Assembly: GCA_041398745.1 (NCBI GenBank)
Contig: JAWKUB010000005.1
Span: 372,001-436,000, forward strand
DNA: 64,000 bases
From: JACKHO01 sp041398745
GTDB taxonomy: Bacteria; Planctomycetota; Planctomycetia; Planctomycetales; Planctomycetaceae
Direction of reading: 5' to 3'
Part shown: positions 1 to 8,922 of the stretch, in pieces
How the letters are laid out: the number at the start of each line of letters is the position of its first letter
Numbering within the stretch: the first letter of the stretch is position 1
Translations under genes and position numbers: made by a program
The notes under the pieces: generated by a model
What the model saw: only the letters and a program-made list of their open reading frames with translations
What the model was told of the DNA's origin: nothing
Database searches by the model: none

Positions 1-291
1 TGAACCGTCTGCTTCCGCGATTTGGGATTTCGCTCTGACCGGGACATACTATTGCTGCTACTCCTGAGACCCCACATCAGCGCCACTCCTCGCATGAAAC
101 GAAGCCGCTTGGCGTTCTCCTACCACCAACGACTGCTCAGGTGAGAACGTAGTCAACACTCCTAAGGACTTATCAAGTTCAGATGAATTCCGAAGAAATG
201 CGGAAATCAATCCACCCCTTGAACTCGTACCTTTGTAGCAGATGCGGGGGTGTTTCCAAAAGTAAACGGCCCCCAACTTTCCAAACAATCG

Positions 292-2085
292 TTACGACTC
301 GATTCCGAAGGTCCGCTGCAAAGCCTGGAGTCCGCGCTCTCCGTTTGCAGCTTCCACCACTGCACTCATGCGAATTTCACTAGTGTTAATCATTTGAATG
401 TTGATTTGCTCTTTTGCCAGAGCACGGAACATCCGTTCCCCAACACCAGTGTGCGTCCGCAGCCCAACGCCAACAGCAGTGAGCTTCGCAATGTTTTCAG
501 CGTACGAGAGTTTTGCGTTCTCCCACGAGGATAAGACCTCACGCACCAACAGCAGGCAACGTTCCAAATCCTGACGGGGAATGGTGAAGGAGACCTCGGC
601 CGCTCCCTCATGACTGACGTTTTGGACGATCATGTCGACCATGACATCCCCTTCGGCCACGGCGGTGAACAGCTCTGCACAGGTTCCTGGACGGTCGGGA
701 AGGTTGTGAATGGTCAGACGGGCCTGCTTCTCGTCGAGCAGCACTTCACTGACGACAATGTCTTCCATGTTCGCCAGTTTGCCAACGACCGCACGCAGCC
801 GCTCATCATGTGCGTGGGCCTCGTCTACGACCTCTGCACGTTGACGTACGCCGATGGCAGGCGGGTCGGGTTGCTGTTCGCCCAGCCGAAATGCCGAGTG
901 AATACGTCCGAGCGCGTCATCTGCAGAGGAGCGATTAATGAGCGCCGAGATCTTAATTTCACTCGTCGTAATCATTTCGATGTTGGCGCCAATATCGGCC
1001 AGTGTCTGAAACATTTGGGCGGCGACGCCTGAGTGCGTTCGCATGCCGTTTCCAACCACTGACACCTTGGCCACGTTCGTTCCGCTGTGTACACGACCCG
1101 CTTCGAGTTGGCGGATGGCTTCTTCCGCAGCGGTGAGTGTTTCCGCCAAATCACCAGCAGGGACGGTGAACGAAACTTCTGCTTTCCCTTCCGAAGCCAC
1201 GTTCTGCACGACCATGTCGATGGGAATTTTGTGAGCGGCCATGCAGGAGAAAATACTACTCATCACACCGGGACGATCTGGCAAATCAGACAACGTCACC
1301 CGCGCTTCGTCTTTGACGACCGCCAGTCCTGAAACGACGCGGGGATTGTCTTCCCCTTGCGAGGCAATAAGCGTTCCCGTCCCGTCCGACATTGAGGGCC
1401 GTACCCGCAGTGGCACGTCGAACTTCTTCGCAAACTCAATCGAGCGAGAGTGCATGACACCAGCGCCCACGCTCGCAAGTTCCAGCATTTCGTCGTACGA
1501 AATTTGCTGTACCTGCCGTGCTTCGGGACAATAACGAGGATCGGTCGTAAAGACACCATCGACGTCGGTGTAGATTTCACATTCCGTCGCGTTCAACGCC
1601 GCTGCCAATGCGGTTGCGGTGGTATCACTCCCACCACGTCCAAGCGTGGTAATGTTCCCGACGCCGTCAATTCCCTGAAAGCCGCAGGCCACAACGATTT
1701 TCCCGGCGTCGAGATGTTCCTGAATAAACTCCGTTGAGATCGATCTAATGCGCGCTTTGGTGAATGTGGAATCGGTGATGATGCCAATTTGAGCGCCGGT
1801 CATACTGACGGCCTGCTCACCCAACTCGTGGATGGCCATCGAAACCAGCGCGACCGACTCCTGTTCGCCGGTCGAAAGCAGCATGTCCATTTCACGTGCC
1901 GGTGGAGTCGATGACATTTCCGCCGCCAGGCTGACGAGTTCGTCGGTCTTCTTACCGCGCGCGGATACGACCATCACTACCTGATGGCCAGCCCGTTTTG
2001 CCGCGACGGCACGTTTCGCTGCAGCGACAATTCGCTCTGACGTACCAACACTCGTACCACCGAATTTCTGAACGATAATTGACAT
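292..2085 (-). CDS. lysC: Aspartate kinase with four ACT domains
   Basis: The protein (597 aa) phosphorylates aspartate, the first step towards lysine, threonine, methionine and diaminopimelate. The kinase signature KFGGTSV is at residues 7-13 and the substrate loop GRGGSDTTATAL at 149-160. The kinase domain ends near residue 245. Four ACT segments follow: about 262-320 (LPDRPGVMSSIF), 338-400 (GNGMRTHSGVA), 455-515 (LPDRPGTCAELF) and 532-595 (GVGLRTHTGVG). The first pair and the second pair are clearly duplicates of each other. Usual LysC has about 400 residues and two ACT domains; the 600-residue four-ACT form is known from cyanobacteria and some other bacteria. Feedback control by lysine and/or threonine is expected from the family. 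The ATG start is followed directly by the beta-strand leading to KFGG. It lies 147 bp downstream of purA on the same strand. Confidence 0.96.
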   Translation of the reverse strand: MSIIVQKFGGTSVGTSERIVAAAKRAVAAKRAGHQVVMVVSARGKKTDELVSLAAEMSSTPPAREMDMLLSTGEQESVALVSMAIHELGEQAVSMTGAQIGIITDSTFTKARIRSISTEFIQEHLDAGKIVVACGFQGIDGVGNITTLGRGGSDTTATALAAALNATECEIYTDVDGVFTTDPRYCPEARQVQQISYDEMLELASVGAGVMHSRSIEFAKKFDVPLRVRPSMSDGTGTLIASQGEDNPRVVSGLAVVKDEARVTLSDLPDRPGVMSSIFSCMAAHKIPIDMVVQNVASEGKAEVSFTVPAGDLAETLTAAEEAIRQLEAGRVHSGTNVAKVSVVGNGMRTHSGVAAQMFQTLADIGANIEMITTSEIKISALINRSSADDALGRIHSAFRLGEQQPDPPAIGVRQRAEVVDEAHAHDERLRAVVGKLANMEDIVVSEVLLDEKQARLTIHNLPDRPGTCAELFTAVAEGDVMVDMIVQNVSHEGAAEVSFTIPRQDLERCLLLVREVLSSWENAKLSYAENIAKLTAVGVGLRTHTGVGERMFRALAKEQINIQMINTSEIRMSAVVEAANGERGLQALQRTFGIES

Positions 2086-2197
2086 TTTTCAGCCCTCGCT
2101 CGGGCAGTCGTTAGAGAATGGATGCAGCTACCTCACCCGAGGACTGCGTCATGAACATCAACAGAGTTTTCTAAGAGTCCATTTTCACACAGGGGGG

Positions 2198-2217
2198 CAC
2201 AGGCATTCTTGTCTGTG
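2198..2217 (+). repeat. Palindromic hairpin repeat, copy 1 (diverged)
   Basis: Copy 1 of a six-copy family in this window with consensus CACAGACATTCCTGTCTGTG: 8-bp arms and a 4-nt TTCC loop, usually preceded by GGTGGC. This copy reads CACAGGCATTCTTGTCTGTG and is preceded by GGGGGC. It lies between the purA stop and the lysC start, so its hairpin would form in a purA-lysC readthrough transcript. Confidence 0.75.
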
Positions 2218-2232
2218 ATGTGAATTGTCCGG

Positions 2233-3510
2233 CTACAGAATGACGGTTTGATCGCGGTCTGGCCCAATGGAGACAAACTCGACCGGACGCTCAATCAGTT
2301 CGCTGACCGTGTCGATGTACTGTCGAGCTTCCTTGGGGAAGTCCTCCATTTTGCGAATCCCAGTAATGTCCTTCTTCCAACCTGGAACTGTCCGGTAGAC
2401 CGGTTTCGCCTTTTCCAGATCCTGGATTTGACTCGGGAAATCGGTCGTGCGTTCGCCATCGATTTCGTAGGCCTCGCAAATCTTCAGCTCATCGAGCTTG
2501 CTCAATACGTCCAGCAGCATGACGGCAATACAGTCGACACCGCTAATGCGTGCGCCGTACGAAGTGGCGACGGCATCGAACCATCCGCATCGCCGTGGAC
2601 GACCGGTCACCGTACCAAACTCATTTCCTTCCGTGCGAATATGGTCGCCCGTTTCACAATGTAGTTCCGTGGGACATGGTCCCCCGCCGACGCGCGTGGT
2701 GTAAGACTTCACGACACCAATCATGCGGTCGATAGCACGGGAGGGCACTCCGCTGCCCGCTTGAATGCCACATCCCGAACTGTTGGAAGACGTCACGTAC
2801 GGGAACGTGCCGTGGTCAATATCAAGCAGGCTTCCCTGTGCTCCTTCGAACAGCATGTTCTTCTTGTCTTTCAGAGCACGGTGCAGGAAGGCCGTCGTAT
2901 CGGTCACCATGCCAGAAATCTGCTCCGCGTAACCACAATACTCATCATAAATGGCATCGGCACAAACTGGTTCAGCGTTCGGGTCGAGAGCCTTGAGAAT
3001 GATGTTCTTGTAAGCCACGACTTCCTGCAGGCGTTCCTTCAGGAACGCGGGTCGATACAAATCGCCGACTCGAATGGCATGTGTCCGGCCAATTTTGTCG
3101 CGGTAGCAGGTACCAATTCCGCGCATGGTGGTCCCAATGGCCTTCTCGCCGCGGTTCTTTTCGAGAATCGCTTCTTCCGCCATATGGTACGGGAAAATCA
3201 CGTGTGCCCGGTCGCTCACCAGGAGGTTCCCCGGCTCAACGCCCTGGTCCTTGATACTTTGCAGTTCGGACAACAATGCCTTGGGATTTAGCACGACACC
3301 GTTGGCAATGACGGAAGTCACGCCAGGTCGCAGAATACCTGCCGGCAACAGCGAAAGCTTGTAAGTCTGACCGTCGAACATCACGGTGTGTCCGGCGTTG
3401 TTGCCGCCGAGGTAGCGCACCACGATTTCGAACTGATCGGTCAGTAAATCGACAATTTTCCCTTTCGCTTCATCTCCCCACTGGAGACCTACAACGGCCG
3501 AGACTGCCAT
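2233..3510 (-). CDS. purA: Adenylosuccinate synthetase
   Basis: The protein (425 aa, the usual family length) joins IMP and aspartate using GTP to make adenylosuccinate in AMP synthesis. The N-terminal phosphate-binding loop reads GLQWGDEAKGKIVD at residues 8-21, followed by GNNAGHT with the catalytic His41. The IMP-binding segment GTTMRGIGTCYRDKIGR lies near residues 127-143 and PRRCGWFDAVA is in the C-terminal half. The family consensus for the P-loop is GDEGKGK; here the second glycine is alanine. The catalytic Asp and Lys are kept, so the enzyme is probably active. ATG start. It lies upstream of lysC on the same strand and divergent from the acyltransferase-like gene across 292 bp. Confidence 0.96.
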   Translation of the reverse strand: MAVSAVVGLQWGDEAKGKIVDLLTDQFEIVVRYLGGNNAGHTVMFDGQTYKLSLLPAGILRPGVTSVIANGVVLNPKALLSELQSIKDQGVEPGNLLVSDRAHVIFPYHMAEEAILEKNRGEKAIGTTMRGIGTCYRDKIGRTHAIRVGDLYRPAFLKERLQEVVAYKNIILKALDPNAEPVCADAIYDEYCGYAEQISGMVTDTTAFLHRALKDKKNMLFEGAQGSLLDIDHGTFPYVTSSNSSGCGIQAGSGVPSRAIDRMIGVVKSYTTRVGGGPCPTELHCETGDHIRTEGNEFGTVTGRPRRCGWFDAVATSYGARISGVDCIAVMLLDVLSKLDELKICEAYEIDGERTTDFPSQIQDLEKAKPVYRTVPGWKKDITGIRKMEDFPKEARQYIDTVSELIERPVEFVSIGPDRDQTVIL

Positions 3511-3802
3511 AACTCATTCACCTTGTTGATGAGGCCCACTTCCAGACATCAATGCGCACAGGCATCCCCCTGAGAACAATGTTCCCACGCGACACCAAAC
3601 CCGACGAGTGTAGCGGGCACCGCAGCGCAGTGGAAACCATGCGGCCCTCCAGTTTCGACGCGGCGGGAAATCTCTGCGGGATGCACTGGCATTGCGACCT
3701 GTCGTCGCACGCGAGATACTGCACCTCTGTCATCTTGTACAGGTGACATCACGCCCGTTGCCCCGCATCCACACTTCCCACCTGTGAAAACGGCCTGCCG
3801 CG

Positions 3803-5335
3803 ATGAATGAACCCGAAACCTACAAAATCCCGCAGATCGAACCCCCACAGAGAACCGAACCACCAGCCAGCGATGCGCCTCCGAAGAAAAAGAAGGCCGA
3901 GCCCCCCAAGCCTGAGCGGTTCATTTCGCTCGACGCCTACCGTGGCTTCATCATGTTGATGCTCGCGGCGTCAGGATTTGGAATTCACAACCTCTACCAG
4001 GGAATGCGAGACGACTCCAACCAGGCGGGGACATCGGTTTGGGAAGCACGGCGGAAAATCCTGGACGTCCCTCGCTGGGAATGGATTGACCACCATTTTG
4101 AACATCCCAAATGGCAAAGCAACTTTGCCTTCGGCAAGCATAACGCCAGTGAAGGATCGCCCTGGCTGCGGTTTTGCGTCTCGTTTTGGGACCTCATCCA
4201 ACCCGCCTTCATGTTCATGGTCGGCGTGGCCATGCCGTTTTCATTTGAAAATCGCAAGCGGGCGGGTCAAACCGAAAAGTACATGTTGTGGCATGCCTTC
4301 ATCAGGGCGGTGGTACTGACACTGCTGGGCGTATTTCTGCAATCATTGAGCAGTCCCCGAACCAACTGGATCTTCCCGAATGTGCTATCCCAAATTGGCC
4401 TGGGATACTTTTTCGTCTACCTGCTGCTCAACCGCACCAAGGCCGTCCAAATTGGAGCATTCGTTGGCATTCTGATTTTGACCTGGGGGGCGTTCGTTAT
4501 TTACCAGACGCCAGACAGCTATGATCCCGCCGCTGTCAGCGCGAGTGCAGAAAAAGGAGAAGTGCTCGAAGGTTTCTATCGGCACTGGACAAAGAATGGC
4601 AATGTCGCCTCCGCGTTCGACAGTTGGTTCCTGCCCCTCTTCCCGCCTGCCAAAGACCCACCGCCAATTACAGAGGATGAGAAAGAGTCGGCCACCGAGG
4701 ACTCGGAGCAGGCCCCCAGAGAGAAGGTGGTGAAATACGAAGCAAATTATGGCGGATACACCACGCTCAACTTCGTTCCCTCCATGGCAACCATACTCCT
4801 CGGCGTGTTCTGCGGCCAGCTTTTGATGACCGACAAGTCATCCGGCCGCAAACTGCTGGAACTGCTCGCTATTGCCGCTGGCTGCCTGGTAATTGGTGTC
4901 GTCGCTGGTGCCACCTGCTGTCCCATCATCAAACGAATTTGGACTCCCTCCTGGGCCCTCTTCAGCGGCGGCTACGTCGTCGCCATGCTCGCCCTGTTCT
5001 ATATGGTGTTCGACATGTGGGGCCTGAAGAAAATCGCGTTGCCGCTGACCATCATTGGTATGAACTCACTCGCCTTTTACTTGATGGGCCAAATGCTCCG
5101 TCCGTGGCTGGTCAACAAAGTCTTCCAAATTCACCTCAGTGAATCATTCAACGCCCTGCTGGGATTCATCGCACAAAAGGCTGATCTCCTTGCCCGCCTC
5201 GGCGCCACGCCGGACACAGCAGGCGAGGCCATGTACCACACCTTCCAACCCATCATCGACCCGACCGCCGCCGTCCTCCTCATGTGGCTGATTGGCTACT
5301 ACATGTACAAGAACAAGATTTACGTGAGGATTTGA
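3803..5335 (+). CDS. Multi-pass membrane acyltransferase-like protein (DUF5009/HGSNAT-type)
   Basis: The protein has 510 aa. The first 40 residues are proline- and charge-rich (PPKKKKAEPPKPE) and probably cytoplasmic. The RFISLDAYRGFIMLMLAASG segment that follows matches the N-terminal signature of the heparan-alpha-glucosaminide N-acetyltransferase / DUF5009 / DUF1624 families. I see about ten hydrophobic segments, including DLIQPAFMFMVGVAMPFSF, VLTLLGVFLQSL and a C-terminal AVLLMWLIGYYMYKN. A charged soluble loop at about residues 240-315 is rich in Glu and Pro. Known relatives move acetyl groups onto sugars across a membrane; substrate and reaction here are not determined. It stands alone, followed by a hairpin before the next, convergent gene. 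Confidence 0.8.
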   Translation: MNEPETYKIPQIEPPQRTEPPASDAPPKKKKAEPPKPERFISLDAYRGFIMLMLAASGFGIHNLYQGMRDDSNQAGTSVWEARRKILDVPRWEWIDHHFEHPKWQSNFAFGKHNASEGSPWLRFCVSFWDLIQPAFMFMVGVAMPFSFENRKRAGQTEKYMLWHAFIRAVVLTLLGVFLQSLSSPRTNWIFPNVLSQIGLGYFFVYLLLNRTKAVQIGAFVGILILTWGAFVIYQTPDSYDPAAVSASAEKGEVLEGFYRHWTKNGNVASAFDSWFLPLFPPAKDPPPITEDEKESATEDSEQAPREKVVKYEANYGGYTTLNFVPSMATILLGVFCGQLLMTDKSSGRKLLELLAIAAGCLVIGVVAGATCCPIIKRIWTPSWALFSGGYVVAMLALFYMVFDMWGLKKIALPLTIIGMNSLAFYLMGQMLRPWLVNKVFQIHLSESFNALLGFIAQKADLLARLGATPDTAGEAMYHTFQPIIDPTAAVLLMWLIGYYMYKNKIYVRI

Positions 5336-5419
5336 TTGGCGGTGACATAACGGCAGGGCAATCCCACAATCCTCATGTTACCTGATAAAACTTGGCGAAG
5401 AGTCATTAGACAAAACAAA

Positions 5420-5449
5420 CCCGAGACGAACTCGAAAGTCCGACTCGGG
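5420..5449 (-). terminator. Probable terminator of the RTX gene
   Basis: CCCGAG and CTCGGG arms enclose an 18-nt spacer. Read on the minus strand the stem is followed by TTTGTTTTG, which fits a terminator for the minus-strand gene ending at 5471. The plus-strand acyltransferase-like gene ends 84 bp away on the other side. Confidence 0.55.
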
Positions 5450-5470
5450 CTTGGCAACAGGTGAATTTCC

Positions 5471-6505
5471 TCAGTTTACTCGCTGCGAAAGAAGTGCGTC
5501 GCCATACTCGTAGTCGTCGACGACGTCCATTTCCACTGTGAACTGTTCGTACTGGACGGTACTTGTCGTTGTCTGACGGGTGCTGGTTGACGAGAGGCGT
5601 GGGTCGGTCGACGACAAGGTTTTCATCTTCAATTCGACCAGTCGATAGCGTCGGAACATAAAGTCGTCTGCGCCCTCGTCGCCGATCAGGGTGTCCATGG
5701 CTCCATCGTATCCACCGTCGAGGTAATCATTGCCATCGCCGCCGTGGATTTCATCTTCTCCGTCGCCACCGAGTAGCTCATCATCGCCGGAACTACCGTA
5801 GATGATGTCGTTGTCTTCGTTCCCTCGAATGGTATCGTCGCCGCCGCTGCCGTTGAGGACGTCATCGCCAGGTCCACCGTAGAGGTAGTCATTGCCATCG
5901 TCACCGTTCAGACTATCGGGGCCTTCGTAGCCTCGCAGGGAATCATGACCTCGTCCGCCACAAAGCTGGTCCGGGCCGCGTCCTCCATACAAGTCGTCAT
6001 TTCCCTTATCGCCATGCAGATAGTTGAGTGTCGTCTCGCTTTCTACGTCGACGCCCCAAATGATGTCGTCGCCGGTGCCGCCAGAAACGTGACAGAGGCA
6101 ATCCGCTTCGGTCAATATGATGATGTCATTCCCGCCGGATGCGGAAATCGCCATGGCCTGAATTTCGTCGGCTTCAATATCGAATTCGTGATGTTCAACG
6201 TCACTCGCCAAGTCGGCGAGACCATCGAATCCGTACAGGGAGAGTCCAAAGTTTAGTTCCCACGAGGACAAATCTGCAAAGTCCACTTCGTCGAATTGCA
6301 GGATGTCGATTTCGTACTTGTCGTCAACGCGTGTGACAATGCAAATGTCGTGACTCGTATCGAGGTAGACATACATTTCGTGATACGTCACGCCTTCCCA
6401 CTCGACTCGATTCGAGTCAAAGTCGACGTCTGCTGTGCATACCGCCGGTGCGAGAGCAATCAGAAATGCGAAAGCGAAAGTCAGTTGAATTCGTGAAGTG
6501 ATCAT
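5471..6505 (-). CDS. Exported RTX-type calcium-binding repeat protein
   Basis: The protein has 344 aa from the ATG at 6505, which has GGAG 9 nt upstream and begins a Sec-type signal peptide (MITSRIQLTFAFAFLIALAP, with AVCTA before the likely cleavage site). Residues about 142-285 contain roughly eleven glycine/aspartate nonapeptides of the GGxGxDxLx type (GGRGHDSL, GDDGNDYL, GGPGDDVL, GSGGDDTI), which in the RTX family bind calcium and form a beta-roll. The C-terminal 50 residues are Thr/Ser-rich and lack an obvious type I secretion tail. An in-frame upstream ATG at 6553 would bury the signal peptide and is less likely. Role unknown; extracytoplasmic location is inferred from the signal peptide. 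Confidence 0.85.
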   Translation of the reverse strand: MITSRIQLTFAFAFLIALAPAVCTADVDFDSNRVEWEGVTYHEMYVYLDTSHDICIVTRVDDKYEIDILQFDEVDFADLSSWELNFGLSLYGFDGLADLASDVEHHEFDIEADEIQAMAISASGGNDIIILTEADCLCHVSGGTGDDIIWGVDVESETTLNYLHGDKGNDDLYGGRGPDQLCGGRGHDSLRGYEGPDSLNGDDGNDYLYGGPGDDVLNGSGGDDTIRGNEDNDIIYGSSGDDELLGGDGEDEIHGGDGNDYLDGGYDGAMDTLIGDEGADDFMFRRYRLVELKMKTLSSTDPRLSSTSTRQTTTSTVQYEQFTVEMDVVDDYEYGDALLSQRVN

Positions 6506-6728
6506 GGCGAAGTACTCCAATTTGGTGGTTGAGTGTGTCGGGGACACCATCACCAGCGTGAATACTTCGAAAACGTTACAGACTTTTCGACATCTTCCCG
6601 ATCGAGATTTGGTCTGACAATTCCAGCGAACGTGGTCCTTGACGCAATGCCTTGCAGGAAAGCACCTTGCAACTGCTCCAAGCTGCTGCCTGGTCGATCA
6701 GTTTTCAAACGCTGGAACGAGGCCAAGC

Positions 6729-7037
6729 TTACCGGGTTCGGCGTCGCCAGAACCAAGCAGTCGGTCCAAGGGCAATCAAGACAGCGCCAAACGCGATTAA
6801 GCAGATTGAGGCGACGTCAATAATTCCAATGAGAGTTTTGGAACCCTGTCCGGCATGCAACGTCTGGGAGAAGTTACATCCGGACATACCAGCGATCAGC
6901 GAGAGTCCGCCAATCCACATGCAACGCTGAGACCATTTCCTGCGAGCGTCCTGCAGTTCGCGAATTCGGTCCGCGAACGACGAGGTACGAGACTCGCGAC
7001 CGTTAGATTCGCTGGCAGTCTGATGGGAGTTCTTCAT
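6729..7037 (-). CDS. Small two-helix membrane protein, unrecognised
   Basis: The protein has 102 aa. A polar, arginine-rich N-terminal 40 residues (RIRELQDARRKWSQR, possibly a short amphipathic helix) is followed by two hydrophobic segments, CMWIGGLSLIAGMSGC and GIIDVASICLIAFGAVLIALG, and a basic tail WFWRRRTR, a topology with both ends in the cytoplasm. No family is recognised. It starts 13 bp after the stop of the next upstream minus-strand gene, so the two are probably cotranscribed. GC is visibly lower than in neighbouring housekeeping genes. Confidence 0.6.
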   Translation of the reverse strand: MKNSHQTASESNGRESRTSSFADRIRELQDARRKWSQRCMWIGGLSLIAGMSGCNFSQTLHAGQGSKTLIGIIDVASICLIAFGAVLIALGPTAWFWRRRTR

Positions 7038-7050
7038 TCGCAGTCGAGGA

Positions 7051-7467
7051 TTAGGAAAGTATCGTCAATGCGCCGTGGCGATCACGGGCAATGTCGACCG
7101 TGAACTCGTTGGGAAGCGGGTCTTCGCCCGGGATATTCGACATTTCCAGGGGAGAGACGTCGTACACTTCGTACAGTGCTGATCCGTCAATTGGCCTGAT
7201 CCAAATACCTCTCACAGCGAGTAGAGGTTCGGTCGTCAATCCCGACGTCGATTGCCCCTGGAACTCCGGATGTTGCAGGTCGAATTGCGATTGTGAAAGT
7301 CTGACGACGGCACGTTTGTCTCGCCACACGGCGTCAAAAATTGCCTGCCCCTCTGCAATCCAGTCTGTGCGCATGCCATGATCGGGAATCATGATCCAGA
7401 CGATCGTTCGATCAACTTGGTACTCTTCCGAATTCGCATGCGATGCTATGGCGACCAATATGCTCAT
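7051..7467 (-). CDS. Hypothetical protein, unrecognised
   Basis: The protein has 138 aa from an ATG without a clear ribosome-binding site. It begins with a short hydrophobic stretch (MSILVAIASHANS) that could be a weak signal peptide, followed by strand-rich sequence: VDRTIVWIMIPDHG, AVVRLSQSQFDL, LLAVRGIWIRPIDGSALYEVYDVSPLEM and EFTVDIARDRHGALTIL. There are no cysteines and no recognised motif. It probably forms a transcription unit with the small membrane protein that begins 13 bp downstream. The function cannot be read from the sequence. Confidence 0.55.
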   Translation of the reverse strand: MSILVAIASHANSEEYQVDRTIVWIMIPDHGMRTDWIAEGQAIFDAVWRDKRAVVRLSQSQFDLQHPEFQGQSTSGLTTEPLLAVRGIWIRPIDGSALYEVYDVSPLEMSNIPGEDPLPNEFTVDIARDRHGALTILS

Positions 7468-7732
7468 CTGACTGACGGAGCTAATTCAAATTCGTAGTTT
7501 TCGTAGCATTGTTCATGCGGTGTGATTGAGTTGGTGACGTTCCAATCGGGTGAACAATACCTCCGACCTGCATGCCAGTTCCGTAGGCTGGGTTGGCAAA
7601 GTTACAGAGATGCCAATTTGAAGGGAGGTTCTGCAAACCGACAGACCGAACCCAGCACAATGGAGCGTCAATCTTATGCTGGGATACGCCTACCGGCTAT
7701 CCCAGCCTACATCACTTCGGTTCATCGCATTG

Positions 7733-8386
7733 TTATGTTTCGCAGTTGACGATTTGGATGTTTGTGATTTCGAACGATTTGGATGAATTCAAGTACAACG
7801 CAATGAGCGATTTGTTGTGACCAGCATGATTGAGGGCGACCTGAACAATACAATCAGTGGCCGAATCGTAATCTGGGTCCGTGAATATGTGTTCTGGGAT
7901 TTCCATTTCTTCCATGTCGGAGATAGATTGAAGAGCGCCAAACTCCCGAATCAGCGCGTCAAAATCGGATTGGAATTGTATACGTGGAAGATGGAATTGG
8001 AGTGATTCAGAAAACGATGAATGGAATTGTTGAAAGTTACCGCTGATCAACAAATCAACATGTTGTTTTGTCGCTTCAAAGCACCCCTTTGTTGGTTGCC
8101 ACACGGTTTCATAGCCTCGATTGGAAAAGTAATCGCGGATGGCAAGTGGGACTGCCGCAATTGCGATGAACGCAATGACTCCAAGCCACATGTACAACGT
8201 CTCCGTGTTTGGAATCAATCCAGCCAGCGGCTCACGAGCCATCCACATGCAGAACAGCATCAAACCGATGGCTAAGGCGAGCCAGAATCTATTGGCCCAC
8301 GCCATTGCAAGAATGAACACGAATGGCGCAATTGCAACGTCGCGCAACGCCCCACGGATCGTTTTTTTGCGTTTGATTAAGGCCAC
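7733..8386 (-). CDS. Membrane-anchored hypothetical protein
   Basis: The protein has 217 aa from a GTG codon; a later internal start is possible because no convincing ribosome-binding site is visible. The N-terminal half has a basic start (IKRKKTIRG) and three or four hydrophobic segments: VAIAPFVFILAMAWANRFW, LALAIGLMLFCMWMA and TLYMWLGVIAFIAIAAVPLAI. The C-terminal 110 residues are soluble, with mixed helix and strand (FDALIREFGALQSISDMEEME, CIVQVALNHAGHNKSLIALYLN). They somewhat resemble small NTF2-like or DUF4878-type domains, which I cannot confirm. It lies 265 bp upstream of the previous pair, in the same low-GC stretch. Confidence 0.55.
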   Translation of the reverse strand: MALIKRKKTIRGALRDVAIAPFVFILAMAWANRFWLALAIGLMLFCMWMAREPLAGLIPNTETLYMWLGVIAFIAIAAVPLAIRDYFSNRGYETVWQPTKGCFEATKQHVDLLISGNFQQFHSSFSESLQFHLPRIQFQSDFDALIREFGALQSISDMEEMEIPEHIFTDPDYDSATDCIVQVALNHAGHNKSLIALYLNSSKSFEITNIQIVNCET

Positions 8387-8505
8387 AGTTAGGGAAACAT
8401 AACGTCACACGTCACCGGGCACGCGCGAAAGATTTTCCATTGAAAAACCGCCCGACTCGCGTACTCCGGTGCACGCGATTGTTCCCCGCTCTCTAGGTCG
8501 ATCCA

Positions 8506-8889
8506 CTACGACTCGGCACGCGCCGCCAAACGACGTTCCATTTCGGGATCCCATTTCTCGGGGAGGTCGATCAGTTGTAATTCGTAGACCAACAATGCGT
8601 TGGCCGGAAGGTCGGGATAGGTCTTCCGTTCATGATAGATCAAGTTGGGTGGTGCGACGACAGTCCGACGACCGCCAATTCGCATGCCCAGCAAACCGTA
8701 TTCGATTCCGGCATAGCAGTCACGCCCACCGACGCGGATTGGATACGGGGAGTCCGGCTCGGAGGCAAACAGCACATCGCCATTGCGTTGGGTGCAAACG
8801 CAATGGCAGATAGCAAGGTCGCCCGGCACGCATGGTCGGCCGGAACCAGTTTCGTTGTCGGTGATTTTGAGGCTACGCGGCGTCTTCAT
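8506..8889 (-). CDS. FKBP-type peptidyl-prolyl isomerase
   Basis: The protein has 127 aa, one FKBP domain without a signal peptide, so probably cytoplasmic. FKBP hallmarks seen are ITDNETGSGRPCVPGDLAICHC at the front (the usual G.G..A..GD.V..HY strand), YAGIEYGLLGMRIGGRRTVVAPPNLIYHERKTYPDLPANALLVYELQLIDL (matching W..G..GM..G..R....P...Y) and a closing VYELQLIDL strand. The usual aromatic active-site Tyr and Phe-Asp residues are only partly kept, so catalytic strength is uncertain. A long imperfect hairpin lies just upstream of the ATG. It stands alone between the low-GC genes and the sulfane-sulfur operon. Confidence 0.8.
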   Translation of the reverse strand: MKTPRSLKITDNETGSGRPCVPGDLAICHCVCTQRNGDVLFASEPDSPYPIRVGGRDCYAGIEYGLLGMRIGGRRTVVAPPNLIYHERKTYPDLPANALLVYELQLIDLPEKWDPEMERRLAARAES

Positions 8890-8922
8890 TCTTGAGTCGG
8901 GGAACTTGTTTTTCTACAGAAT

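Noticed and set aside
1..291. Gene at the window start
   Set aside because: Open frames of 66-94 codons in this stretch show no motif, ribosome-binding site or start that fits; nothing else is seen there.
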